From Anticarsia gemmatalis (taxonomy: Eukaryota; Arthropoda; Insecta; Lepidoptera; Erebidae), in NCBI RefSeq assembly GCF_050436995.1, contig NC_134754.1:427001-491000 (forward strand): a DNA stretch of 64,000 bases. The letters are read 5' to 3'. Position numbers and translations under genes: made by a program. A model generated the notes under the pieces. That model ran no database searches. It saw only the letters and a list, made by a program, of their open reading frames with translations, and was not told where the DNA came from. Below are positions 1-9,870 of the stretch, piece by piece. The first letter of the stretch is position 1; the number at the start of each line of letters is the position of its first letter.

Positions 1-259
1 CCACATGGGTATAAAATAAAAGGCTCTTTTAAACGAAGCCCTAAATTATTTTTAATAAAGGTACCTATTATCTATTTTTAATATATTACCTACCTATAAA
101 CCTACTTACATCAATCATACAATAACAATCAATGTTAAATTTTATCATAGAATGAAACAAAATAATGTAAAACACATCTTATTTGAAATATTCTCAACTC
201 CTTTCTTAATGAGACTACAATAAGGCGCCATAGTACGTATGTTCCTAGAATCGTAGTCC

Positions 260-484
260 CTAAGACACCCATCCCAATAGCCCAAGTAGTTTTTTTATTT
301 CAGTTTTGCCACAATCCCACCCTGTCTGGTGACTGTCCCTGGGTGCATTTACATATTTTTCACACGGATAGTCACCAGTTATATTGAAACTATAAAAGGG
401 CCTCTGCGTGTTCAGCCCCATGCACGGATTGCAAAAGTCCGGGACTCTATAGTACCGAGATGGAAAAGACAATTGAAATAACAA
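260..484 (-). repeat. Possible old dispersed repeat with a short open frame
   Basis: An open minus-strand frame of 74 codons in a stretch of more balanced composition than its flanks. It contains the related words GGTGACTATCC and CAGTCACCAGACAGG. The peptide (MLFQLSFPSRYYRVPD...) matches no family I recognise and is not TTC7-like. It feels like a dispersed moth repeat, but there is no second copy in the window to prove it. Confidence 0.25.
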
Positions 485-838
485 ATCTGTACAGCAGATA
501 AAATTATTGTTTTGTGCTATAATTTGTTATGCTTCAAATAAAATAAGTACTATGATACTTATGCGCCCACATACAAACCAGTATACATCCTATTATTGCA
601 GAAATTATCGTCAACTGGTACACAAACACATTGATAGTCACATTATTATTTATTATGGACAGTAAATTCATACGTTACGTATTTGGTATGAGTTATTTAG
701 TGCTTACACGTTCGGCAAATAGAATGATGACTAGCTATTGTCTGCTGGTACGGTCTTGTTCATTGTTTATGTAAATCATTGCCAAATTTTGTAAAGACTG
801 AGCTGTTTGGTTCGGCAATTGAGCTAGTATCTGCTTTA

Positions 839-1036
839 TCTTTATATACGAGTATATAATTCTTCTGTAAGTGTGTATGTCACTGAACTTCTCTTAAACG
901 ACTGGACCGATTTTGATGAAATGTTTTGTGTGTGTTCAAGGGGATCTGAGAATGGTTTAAATTTACAATGTTGTCCGCTGGACAATGATTTTTTATTTAA
1001 TTTTTATGACAAAACAACGTTTGCCGGGTCAGCTAG
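839..1036 (+). mobile_element. Non-autonomous Helitron, family B
   Basis: A 198-bp element running from TCTTTATATACGAG to GCCGGGTCAGCTAG, inserted between A (838) and T (1037). TC start, CTAG end and A|T target are the Helitron signature. The internal sequence (GACTGGACCGATTTTGATGAA, TCAAGGGGATCTGAGAATGG) differs from the other copies here and looks like a second lepidopteran Helitron family. No protein is encoded. Confidence 0.75.
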
Positions 1037-1126
1037 TTCCATATAAATCGAAGTGATTGAATTTGAGACCCTCCTGCTGTCTACTTGGTCTTAGGATTAC
1101 ATTTATATTTATTAAGACTGTATCTG

Positions 1127-1325
1127 TGGTCTAGGCGGTAGTGTATACGGCTGTTGATGACAAGGTCTTGAGTTTGATTCCCGCTAAGGACAAAATGTCA
1201 TTGCTCTTATCTCATTAAGATTAGTGTATTTCCTTATAGTAGCCCGAAGGATTTTTAACATGCCCAGTACGTGACGAGGCTGTAAAAGGAAGAAATGGGT
1301 GTATTTCATATACTTCTGCCTAACT
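1127..1325 (+). mobile_element. tRNA-derived SINE, family 2 (decayed)
   Basis: The head resembles a tRNA: GTGGTCTAGGCGGTAGTG as a worn A box and GAGTTTGATTCC as a worn B box. The tail contains TTTCATATACTTCTGCCTAAC, which the minus-strand copy at 2848-3067 also carries (TTTCATGTACTTCTGCCTA). The shared head and tail support one SINE family. Confidence 0.6.
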
Positions 1326-1782
1326 TTTTTTCACGTTCGGGTATAACAGGCAATATACATATTATGTATGTATATGTGTATGTTATCCAAAATCGATTTT
1401 GTCAGCGTAGAATGGTGTGGAGATTGCGCGTGCGCTGACTCAATGTATATGACTGTTTGTTTAGCGTCTCTGCCATCGTTTGATGTGTGACGTCATCGCA
1501 CGTGGCGATCTACACATCACTTGTACATTATGTACATAGTTCATATATACAATAAACAACTTTCTTTATAGTCTATTTGTTTTAAGATAAGGTTATTATG
1601 AAGTCAGACACCTGACAAAATACTGAAAGTGTAAACATTGCTTAGCTCGTTATTGCTTAGCTATTTTACTGAACAAAAGAAGTAGCTACAAAAAGATGAT
1701 GAAATCTAATACTACGAATAAATAATCGTGAATGTTTATGACCATGTATAGTTATAGTACTTGTTACTCTTTCACACAAAAC

Positions 1783-2060
1783 CTACTTCTTCTTGTCGTA
1801 TGGTTAGTGGTCAACCTAGTGTCAAAGTTGTTCAAGCCGCCCGAAGGCCTTTGACGTGGCTTAACGACTGTTATCTGAATTTTCAACAACCGGGACCGAG
1901 CTTTTACGTGCCCTCCGAAGCACGGAGACGCCCTGTTCAAATAGCACTATACGGTCACCCATCTATGGAATAACCGCGCCAAGGTTTGCTTAAACACACA
2001 GATCGTTTACCGACCGGTGAGTGCAACTGGCTACGGGCGCCTCGACAAAACCTACTAAAA
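1783..2060 (+). repeat. Dispersed lepidopteran repeat, probably LINE-derived
   Basis: The stretch contains GTATGGTTAGTGGTCAACC, GTTCAAGCCGCCCGAAGGC, AACCGGGACCGAGC and CGGTCACCCATCTATGGAAT. I recognise this word combination as a common interspersed repeat of moth genomes. A 70-codon frame across it is not a gene. The class is unresolved. Confidence 0.55.
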
Positions 2061-2201
2061 CTATTTTAATAAAATTTGGTGTACATGTCGTTCAGCCGGT
2101 ATTTGCTCATAGGATACTTTTGACTGCTGGTATTATTTTCTACAGATGAAGTCACGGGTAGTGAATTAGTCATTACAATACTGCAGACTTCAAAAATTGA
2201 A

Positions 2202-2232
2202 TCCATACTAATATTATAAATGCGAAAGTAAC

Positions 2233-2283
<51 letters not shown>

Positions 2284-2683
2284 GCTACTCAATCACGTCT
2301 AAACTACTGAACCAATTTGCATGAAATTTGGTATGGAGATATTTTGATACCCGAGAAAGGACATAGGCTACTTTTTACCCCGGGAAAATGACGCATTTCC
2401 CGGGAAAATTCAGAAAATTCAACGAAGTCGCGAAAAATCAATAGTATAATGACATTGAATTAACAAAATTCCGTTGCCATGGCAACTGTTTTAATGGCGG
2501 ATATACCTTAGCGCGACTTCGTTATACTAAGAGATATAAATAATTTTGAGAATATTTTTCGTGAAAAAAAAAGCATATTTTATATCATCACGCTACGACC
2601 AATAGAAGCGGAGTACAAAAATATGGAAAATTCTGACCCATTCTCTCTTATATGACGCAAGCGAAGTTGCGCGGGTCAGCTAG
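2202..2683 (+). mobile_element. Non-autonomous Helitron with internal CTGT microsatellite
   Basis: A 482-bp element from TCCATACTAATATTATAAA to GCGCGGGTCAGCTAG, flanked by A and T. The 3' end has the hairpin CGCAA-GCGAAG-TTGCG before CTAG. The middle differs from the short copies: after a CTGT array it reads AAACTACTGAACCAATTTGC and GGACATAGGCTACTTTTTACC, typical of another moth Helitron body. Ends are shared with family A; the core is not. Confidence 0.8.
2233..2284 (+). repeat. (CTGT)n microsatellite
   Basis: About 13 uninterrupted CTGT units inside the Helitron at 2202-2683, at the place where related elements carry a short CTGT run. Confidence 0.95.
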
Positions 2684-2847
2684 TAACTATATAAAAACAA
2701 TAGTTGCAGCGTAATGTAACGTTACGAATATAATTTTCCCAAGTTACAGTTAACAGTGTTATTAAATCATTGTTTATTACATCATTAAACTAAGACCGTA
2801 ACATTGGATTATCCAAGGAAATAAAATACTGCATAAGTACCTGTGCA

Positions 2848-3067
2848 CGAAAGTATAGGCAGAAGTACATGAAATAAAGCGGCATTTTGCTATTAACAAT
2901 ATTAGTCCCATGTAATAGGGCACGGGCACGTAACCTTATTGCAGGCTTCCCTTAAAAAACATTCAAATATGAATTGAAAAAGACTAGAACTTTGACCGAC
3001 CGGGAATCGAACCTAAGACCTCATTATCAGCAGTCGGATACACTACCGACTGTGCCACAGAAGCAGC
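2848..3067 (-). mobile_element. tRNA-derived SINE, family 2
   Basis: Minus strand. The head reads TGGCACAGTCGG (A box, complement 3046-3057) and GGTTCGATTCC (B box, complement 3003-3013), a perfect match to the Pol III B-box consensus. The body includes CCTATTACATGGGACTAA and ends with TTTCATGTACTTCTGCC. It is the best preserved member of this family here. Confidence 0.8.
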
Positions 3068-3388
3068 CTTGCACGTACCTAAGTCTCTACTATACATAAG
3101 TATGTATATATGTACGTATAAATTACGTTCTACGAAACTATGGCCAAAGTTTCAAGTGGGTTAATAAATCTAGTCAACCATAAACACTTTACAATTGTAA
3201 TCGCATTGTGCAAGTTTAATTAGTGGACAATTTATTGCGGAATGCAATGCAATTACCGACGCCATTATAGACTAATGTAGTGGTCTATTCTCAGAACTGA
3301 GGTGCTATTTAAAGACCAGTAATTATTGTAAGACGGAAATAATTTATAAAACGATTAGAAGTCGTTGGTGGCTTGTCTTATCTTTACT

Positions 3389-3620
3389 TCTTTACTAATA
3401 TTATAAAGCTGAAGAGTTCGTTTGTTAGAACGCGCTAATCTCAGAAACTACTGGTCCGATCAGCGTTAGATAGCCCATTTATCGAGGAAGGCTATAGGTG
3501 ATATACTATCACGCTACGACCAATAGGAGCAGAGTAACAGTAAATAATATTACAAAACCGGGGAAAATTCTGACCCATTCTCTCTTATGTGATGCAAGCG
3601 AAGTTGAGCGGGTCAGCTAG
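3389..3620 (+). mobile_element. Non-autonomous Helitron, family A
   Basis: A short copy: TTTACTAATATTATAAAGC at the 5' end, ACTACTGGTCCGAT inside, CACGCTACGACCAATAGGAG in the middle, and GGGTCAGCTAG|T at the 3' end. The terminal hairpin is weakened (TTGAGCG instead of TTGCGCG) and the 5' flank is T, not A, so it is somewhat decayed. The GTTTGTTT run is contracted. Confidence 0.8.
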
Positions 3621-3868
3621 TTGCAAGATATTGGGTGTTTGCATATGGCTAAAATGCTGTACTCGTTTATACATACGTATATGCACGTGCACGTTTGTTA
3701 AATGTGTTTAGAATAGAAATGCGTATACGTGCGTGCACGCTGAACAAACAGTCAGTATATAAGATAATTCTTCAGTAATCACTTTGTTTTAGAATCTGTT
3801 AGTGTAAGTTGCAACAGATACAGCTAAATTTTACATTTGAAATGTACATAAAGTAATAATCCGTGAAT

Positions 3869-4139
3869 CTATACTAATATTATCTATACTAATATTATAA
3901 AGCTGAAGAGTTTGTTTGTTTGATTGTTTGTTTGAACGCGCTAATTTCAGGAACTACTGGTCCGATTTGAATAATTCTTTCAGTGTTAGAAAGCCCATTT
4001 ATCGAGGAAAGCTTTAGGAGCTTATCATCACGCTACGACCAATAGGAGCAGAGTACCAGTAAAAAGTATGACAAAAACGGGGAAAATTATGACCCATCCT
4101 CTCTTAAGTGACGCAAGCGAAGTTGCGCGGATCAGCTAG
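3869..4139 (+). mobile_element. Non-autonomous Helitron, family A, doubled 5' terminus
   Basis: The 5' end appears twice in tandem: TCTATACTAATATTA at 3869 and again from 3883, each preceded by A. The rest is the standard short body with a GTTT run, ending at GGATCAGCTAG|T. The doubling could be insertion of one copy next to another's end, or a transposition slip. Confidence 0.85.
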
Positions 4140-4224
4140 TAGATTAATATAAGCGTACTATAGAAGGTATTTAGGAGAGTAGATAGCTTTTATTGTATCA
4201 AATTTCTTATTAAAATATAAAAAA

Positions 4225-4481
4225 CTAGCTGACCCGCGCAACTTCGCTTGCGTCACATAAGAAAGAATGAAAAAAAAAATCCCCGTTTTTGTAACATTTT
4301 TCGTTACTACTCCGCTCCTAATGGCCGTAGCGTGATGTTATATAGCCTAAAGCCTTCCTCGATAAATGGTCTATCTAACACTGAAATAATTTTTCAAATC
4401 GGACCAGTAGTTCCTGAGATTAGCGCGTTCAAACAAACAAACAAACAAACAAACTCTTCAGCTTTATAATATTAGTATAGA
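4225..4481 (-). mobile_element. Non-autonomous Helitron, family A
   Basis: Minus-strand copy. On the plus strand it runs from A|CTAGCTGACCCGCGCAAC to TATAATATTAGTATAGA|T. The A|T target is intact at both sides, and it holds about five CAAA units. It sits 85 bp from the plus-strand copy ending at 4139, so the two are an inverted pair. The open frame across it is spurious. Confidence 0.88.
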
Positions 4482-4804
4482 TAAGATTTTACGAAAATTA
4501 CTACAAAAATGTAAGTTGTCAAGGTAAAAACTACTAATAGGTTAATTTACTTGGAGACAATGTAATAGATAGACATTGAGATATCTTGAATAGGTTGTTA
4601 GTTGTTAAGTGCAATTCTATTGTTTACAAGTCATTATCAATTCAATTACTTGGTTCCAGATGATGTTCTACTGCAGTCAACAATAGATATAAGATCGAAG
4701 ACTTAAACATACTTTTATTAAATCAATTTATAAATTAAATACACTATAGTGAGCACTGTCTGTTATAACTTTATAGTCAAGATGCTGCTCTAATAAAATT
4801 TTGT

Positions 4805-4880
4805 GATTGGTGAACTCAAGGCCTAACCCTTCCACCCTTCATCAAGGTTGAAGGCCCCTGCCCAGCCCAGACAATCACTG
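4805..4880 (-). repeat. LINE-tail-like fragment
   Basis: GAACTCAAGGCCTAACCC and GGCCCCTGCCCAGCCCAGACAAT resemble the repeat at 58490-58600 (ACCCAAGGCCTAACCCCTCC, CCTTGCCCAGCAGTGGGAC). Heavily decayed. Confidence 0.45.
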
Positions 4881-5314
4881 TTTCAAAAAATAAATACTAA
4901 AGATATGTGATAAATACGAGTATGGTTAAAATTGAAAATTTTAGTCACTAAACCATATGGCATACCATTAACAGTTACACTTATTTCCTTATTTAGTAAC
5001 AAATAGTGGGAAATAATGGAAGGAAAATTAATACCCTGCCAGTCACTTTGACATAAATAAATATATATATATTAATAATGCAAAGGTAAAATTATTAGTT
5101 TACAGAAACAAAAATAAGCTATTTTTTTAATAACTTGAGTCTTACTAACTCATTGATAGAAAGTTTTCAGAATGCATACTTCTCAAACTATGGTTAATTC
5201 AGTATCTTTGAAAAATCCATATTTGGATGATGCAGAATCTCCCATACATACCTTCTCAATTTAACAACCATATATTACAAGCTGAAATACTAATAAATAA
5301 AAGTATCTACTCAC

Positions 5315-5594
5315 ACAGGTAACTCTTTCTCCGTCAAAGTATTTAATTCCGCCAACTTATAATGTTTCAATGCCTCATCGTAACCACCACAAGCATAATT
5401 CAGTTTGCCAAGTAACAAGTGAGCATCTAATGCCACTCCTGCCCTCTTGCCAGCCTCATCGGTAGCCAACGTTAGGTATCCACGGGCTTCTGAGAGCTCC
5501 CGTTGAGCTCTCTCGATGTTTTCCTTTGTGGGAGGCCATTCGTCAAGGTGTGCTTCAAGCTTGCCTTCTCCGATGAGGAAGTGGGCAAGACTTT
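5315..5594 (-). CDS. TTC7: TTC7 homologue, second coding exon
   Basis: This 280-nt exon continues the reading frame of the exon at 6374-6500. An acceptor (tccacag) precedes it and a strong donor (gtgagt) follows it. The joined codon is G+AA (Glu), followed by SLAHFLIGEGKLEAHLDEWP, which corresponds to the TTC7 segment LLGESKLEQYLKEHP. Near the end, LLLGKLNYACGGYDEALKHY is the first TPR-like helix pair and matches the vertebrate AKLNYVEGDYKEALNIY. The exon ends in phase 2 after a Glu-Leu-Pro stretch. The next exon, expected to encode an SLRIVAEAY-like motif, was not found in the remaining 5.3 kb, so the gene is truncated by the window edge rather than broken. Confidence 0.93.
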
Positions 5595-6373
5595 CTGTGG
5601 ATTGAGAAAAGTAGATTTTAGTTTTGTAGTAAGTTATTTCCTAATAGCTATTATGTTGTGGTAGAGATTTCTTTGAATACAGTTACTACAGATCGTATTT
5701 GATCAATTTTAATTGTGTTCATGTTTATTTTGCTCTTAAAGCCCTACTTACTGGTATAAAACTCTTTTAATGTTGCTATGCCAAAGCAAAAGCATACCTG
5801 TTTAGCTTAGTATATCATTATCAACATACAAGAATTTGAAAAATGTTAATCACCAAAACAACAAGATTATTATTATAATAGCCTCTCAACATAGTTTCTG
5901 TTGAGCCTGAATAACAGTCTTTTATAATTATGATATAAACCTCAGTTATAAAACAAAATAATACTCTAAACCCACATCAGGAAAACAAACAATAATGACA
6001 GATTACATGAACTGATTAGGTAATGACCTCCAAAAATATAATGTACATTAAAAATATATGAAATAATTGTCCATGCACTGACATTGGTTGCTGTAACCTC
6101 CACCCAAAGTTAATAACAAAATACAATTATAACTTAATGATATAACAGTCAAGGAGACTAATATTAATGACAGAAATATCTACAACTGTAAAGTGCATAT
6201 TTATCACATACATGAACTGAAATCAACAAACATAATTTATGTTTTAAGCTCTCACTGATAATATAACAGCATTTTTAGGTTCCCTTGATAAGAGAGACAT
6301 AGAATACAGGGCTATGCAAACACCTCGATAAATCCTATTATGACATAAACAATATGCTACACGTAATACTGAC
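5595..6373 (-). other. TTC7 intron 1
   Basis: A 779-bp AT-rich intron between the two TTC7 exons, with donor gtcagt and acceptor tccacag. No repeat or RNA gene was recognised inside it. Confidence 0.85.
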
Positions 6374-6500
6374 CGTGCTGAGGAGACCTAGACTTCAATT
6401 GCTGGGCCAACTCCACTGCCTTTTTCCAGTTAGAGTCTTCGCGACTCTTTTCGATCTCTGTTTCGTAGCCCCGCACAGCATTCTTACTCCTCGATGTCAT
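6374..6500 (-). CDS. TTC7: TTC7 homologue, first coding exon
   Basis: This is the N-terminal exon of a tetratricopeptide repeat protein 7 homologue. In animals TTC7 works with EFR3 and FAM126/hyccin to hold phosphatidylinositol 4-kinase alpha at the plasma membrane. The exon starts at the ATG whose complement is at 6498-6500 and encodes 42 residues plus one base. Residues 11-36 carry the family's opening pattern (GYETEIEKSRED, then NWKKAVELAQQLK), which lines up with the vertebrate pattern ETEIERCR...W...PELVKQL. It ends at CAGCACG followed by the donor gtcagt, in phase 1, matching the two-base start of the exon at 5315-5594. No in-frame upstream ATG was noticed. The homology is from memory; the exon structure is read directly. 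An overlapping plus-strand ORF here is a shadow. Confidence 0.9.
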
Positions 6501-6720
6501 TTTAACACGGGAATAATATTAAACGTATGTCACACCATTGAATTAAATGAACACCTCACTCATACATTGCAAAACCTTTTCGAAATCGCATTAAAATCCC
6601 TAGGATCACCAGAGAATTGAAGGCCAAATTTGACAGATGACAACATAGTTCGCGGAATCCTATTCTGTGGTCAAGGACCTATTTCGCTCGCCCTTATTAA
6701 ATTAGTGAGTTTTTTTATTT
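6501..6720 (-). promoter_or_regulatory. TTC7 5' UTR and presumed promoter
   Basis: Sequence directly upstream of the TTC7 start codon. No TATA box is obvious. It is less AT-rich than its surroundings around 6620-6690 (GGCCAAATTTGACAG, TTCGCGGAATCC), as expected for a TATA-less housekeeping promoter. The transcription start cannot be placed from sequence alone. Confidence 0.4.
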
Positions 6721-6835
6721 ATTGATTAATTACATTGAAGAAAATAAAAATGTGTAATATTTTTGCTATGTTTTTCTTTAACTAATAAAATTCTCATTTC
6801 TTCTTATTTAATAATTTTATAATTTAGTATACATT

Positions 6836-6976
6836 AGGACTACTAGCGCCATTGCAAATAAACTGAACAGAATGCTTTTAAAGTTTGTACATCGTGAATT
6901 TGACCCAGCTAGCATGCTTCGTAAACAGCAGACGAAGTATCTATTGTAAATCTCAACAGATGGCGTTAGTAGGACT
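6836..6976. mobile_element. MITE candidate, 141 bp
   Basis: Terminal inverted repeats: AGGACTACTAGCGCCAT at 6836-6852 and ATGGCGTTAGTAGGACT at 6960-6976, 14 of 17 positions complementary. There is no coding capacity. It lies just upstream of TTC7. No convincing target-site duplication was seen. Confidence 0.5.
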
Positions 6977-9744
6977 TTAACATGCGAATATTTCGTTTTT
7001 TTCCTGATAAATTTATATTTTTTCTTAGCTACTTTTTTATACAACTACATTGCAAAGTTTCTGCTATTGCTGCGTCTTAGCTGAATAGTAAAGATGCACC
7101 TAATAGAAAAAAATATTACACTCCTATTTCAGTACTCATAGTCATTTTGGCTAACTGCGCAATCACTTTAAATAGGTAAAATACGTAAATTGTGTGAATA
7201 TATCAAAATAATATCACCTGTAAACAGTCAGTATGAAATAAAATACAAATACCTAGCTATCTATGTCCCCAAATTACTAAATTTAAATGGATTTATATAA
7301 ACACTAGACAGTGAACACACATCGTGTTACCTACATGTCGTGTTTAGGTAACATTTACATGAAACGCGAACTGACAGCGTGACGGGGCGACGCGTTGACG
7401 GTTCACCGCAGAGCTCTATCTAACTGCTAACATGATTACTGCAGCTATATACTTACTATGTACTTACGACATGTATTATCACACGTTGTTTCAAGGCGAT
7501 GCTCTCGAATAGGCTTAGCTTGTTCATGGTAGGCATTGAACTTGGAGATTGTAACCTATTGTCTTTACTATAGAGCCAAGTTATAGAGAGCATAAATTGT
7601 CTAACACGCTACAAACCTGAAACTTTCGTACCCAAATGATGAAATATTGCGAAATCAACCAAATAGCTACGTACCTATACCTATACTATATTTGTTATTA
7701 TTGCTCATCAAAATTCTAAAAAGATAAGTTTATACTTAGTTTTAGCTAATATTTCCACCACAATGTGTTTTTCTAAATTCGTCAGAATGTTTCTACAAGA
7801 CATTTTTGGCCTTTTTTGAGAATCTACAACGCATTATTCTGCTATTATTTATATTGTATCTTCTTCGAATAATAATTTGGGCGGTGCCAGTATTTGCTAA
7901 TATTCCATTTTAAATACCTATCACCTACCTAATATTTAATTTACTAAATACAGTAGTATATAGGATTGGGGTTAGATAAATAGCCAGTGGCACAATCCGG
8001 TGGAAGATTTTGGGAGAGAACTTTGCCCAACAATGGGACAGAACAAATACTTACATAAAAAGAACACAGTAGCTACATAATATCTAATTATGTTCATATT
8101 TTAATACTTACGTAGTATAAATTCTATTGTATAATATTAAAGTCTAGTTACCTTTGCGCAAATGTGTCTAGACTTTCTGCTCAATATTAACGCAGAGATT
8201 CTAGGTATCCTTTGATCTCCAAGCTCCACAATCTAACTATTTAGGCACTTACTCGGAATTTTCGTATTAAAATCTAGTCCCGAATTTCTCAGTTCAAAGC
8301 CTGAAACTAGGTAATAACAGTAATCCAGCGCTATTTTGAACCTAGGGATTTAATATCGTTAACTAAGATCTAGAATTCTAGAATAAAATACCATGTTCTC
8401 TAATAAGTAAATATATAAAGCTACCAATTCTCATGTCTCTTATATAGGTATGTTCAAATGTTATTTAGATACCAACATATGTACCTAAAAATAATATAAA
8501 ACGGCTCTTAAAAACATTTTTCCGCACCCTGCAGTAATAATTTGATACTTCTACTACTGTACGCTAGATGTCGCTAGCCGCCTTGCAACTCAATACCGCA
8601 GTAGTATTTGCGTTCTTCATTTTGAACTGTGAGACACACACACACACCCTTTTTAATATCTCAATTAGGAAACACGTTCACAGTAGTATAGTTATGTTAT
8701 CATTTTTTGAAATCTTTTGTAGTTAATTTTAATAAAGTTATTGTTATTGGTCTCCGTCATTCCATGGTTGGGCTAAACCTCCCATATTAAACATTTTTCT
8801 TAATCTTTTGTTCACGTTGTGCAACGTTTTCTGATCACTTATTATGGCGTAATATTTTAAAGTGACAGTAATGGAAAGGGATATGGAATTAAAGAAATAC
8901 TTTTTTAAATTATTTTATTTTGAATATTGACATAGAAGATAACGCTTAAACTATTAAAAAAATATGTATGTGGTCGAATGGGGAGCAACGTACGGAAGAT
9001 AGTGGAATATAAACGTTACGACTATTTGATTGACATTTATAACATAACTGCTTCAGACAAGGGCGCGGCGTTACGGACTTATATAAATGTATTGATGATA
9101 TAATGTGTTTTCACTTAGGTAGTACCTGAATGGTACCTACTCAAATAGTAAAAAAATTAGGACACGCAAGGCTTACATAGTAGTACTGTTATTGTACCTA
9201 ATTTCAAATTCAATAAATAATTTAGCTATACAAGAACTAAACTCTGTTTATTTTTAACATAAGATTCTCTAATCGCGTGTTAACTCTCACTCCATTTTAA
9301 GCTTTTAGGGCAAAGACTATGCTCTGTTACATCCTGGATCCTTGACACCCTCGTGAAAATCAAAATTGATTTGGGTATGAAAACCTTTCAGATTAATAAT
9401 ATTAATCTGCCATGAGACGCGGGTGATCAAACATATGTTGAGGAGGACTTTCAGATTGATAATATCAGCATGGGGCCTGCATTATCAGGAGATTGATGTG
9501 TCAATTTGTAGTCCCATATTTAGCTCTTACTTTCCAATTCCCATACCGTGTCTTCGCTTCTTTATTTTATGATATCATAATATTTCCCTCAATGCAGATA
9601 ACTACACTCAAACCAACAGTCATCGCAATTTACATAAACCGCAAACAACAATATACCAAAATAGCGAAATTTAATGTCAGGGTCACGACTATAACGCGAA
9701 TATTGCAAACATCCCGAATTGCTTGACGAATGTGTATCTACCTG
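6977..9744. other. AT-rich stretch, no gene seen
   Basis: No coding exon recognised. It holds a moderately GC-rich patch at 7320-7420 (GACGGGGCGACGCGTTGACGG), a decayed LINE-tail-like piece near 7985-8040 (TTTGCCCAACAATGGGACAG) and a 21-bp palindrome of homeodomain-type TAAT cores at 9389-9409 (CAGATTAAT/ATTAATCTG). Confidence 0.5.
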
Positions 9745-9870
9745 TGTGGAGGGGTGTTTGGGTCGTGGGGGGTGGAGGGGCGGCGCCGGCGGTGATGTCG
9801 CGGATCATTCCCGGGTGACACTGCGCCGGCCGCAAGGACAAACTTAATGTGCTGCCACCTGGTGACGCGT
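9745..9870. promoter_or_regulatory. GC-rich island
   Basis: A sharply bounded GC-rich stretch in an AT-rich background (GTGGGGGGTGGAGGGGCGGC, CTGCGCCGGCCGCAAGG, CACCTGGTGACGCG). Long stop-free frames with splice sites were not found. Such islands in moth intergenic DNA are often conserved regulatory DNA, but that is inference. Confidence 0.35.

Larger units (their letters stand above)
1..5314 (-). other. TTC7 intron 2 (partial), repeat-filled
   Basis: The exon at 5315-5594 ends in a clear donor and no later TTC7 exon was seen in 1-5314, so this stretch is inferred to be intron. It contains the repeats listed separately. Stretches 1-259, 485-838, 1326-1782, 3068-3388 and 4482-5314 hold AT-rich DNA with nothing else recognised, apart from an old LINE-tail-like fragment near 4805-4880. 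Confidence 0.6.

Noticed and set aside
4248..4469. 73-codon plus-strand frame
   Set aside because: It is the minus-strand Helitron read through, including the CAAA run.
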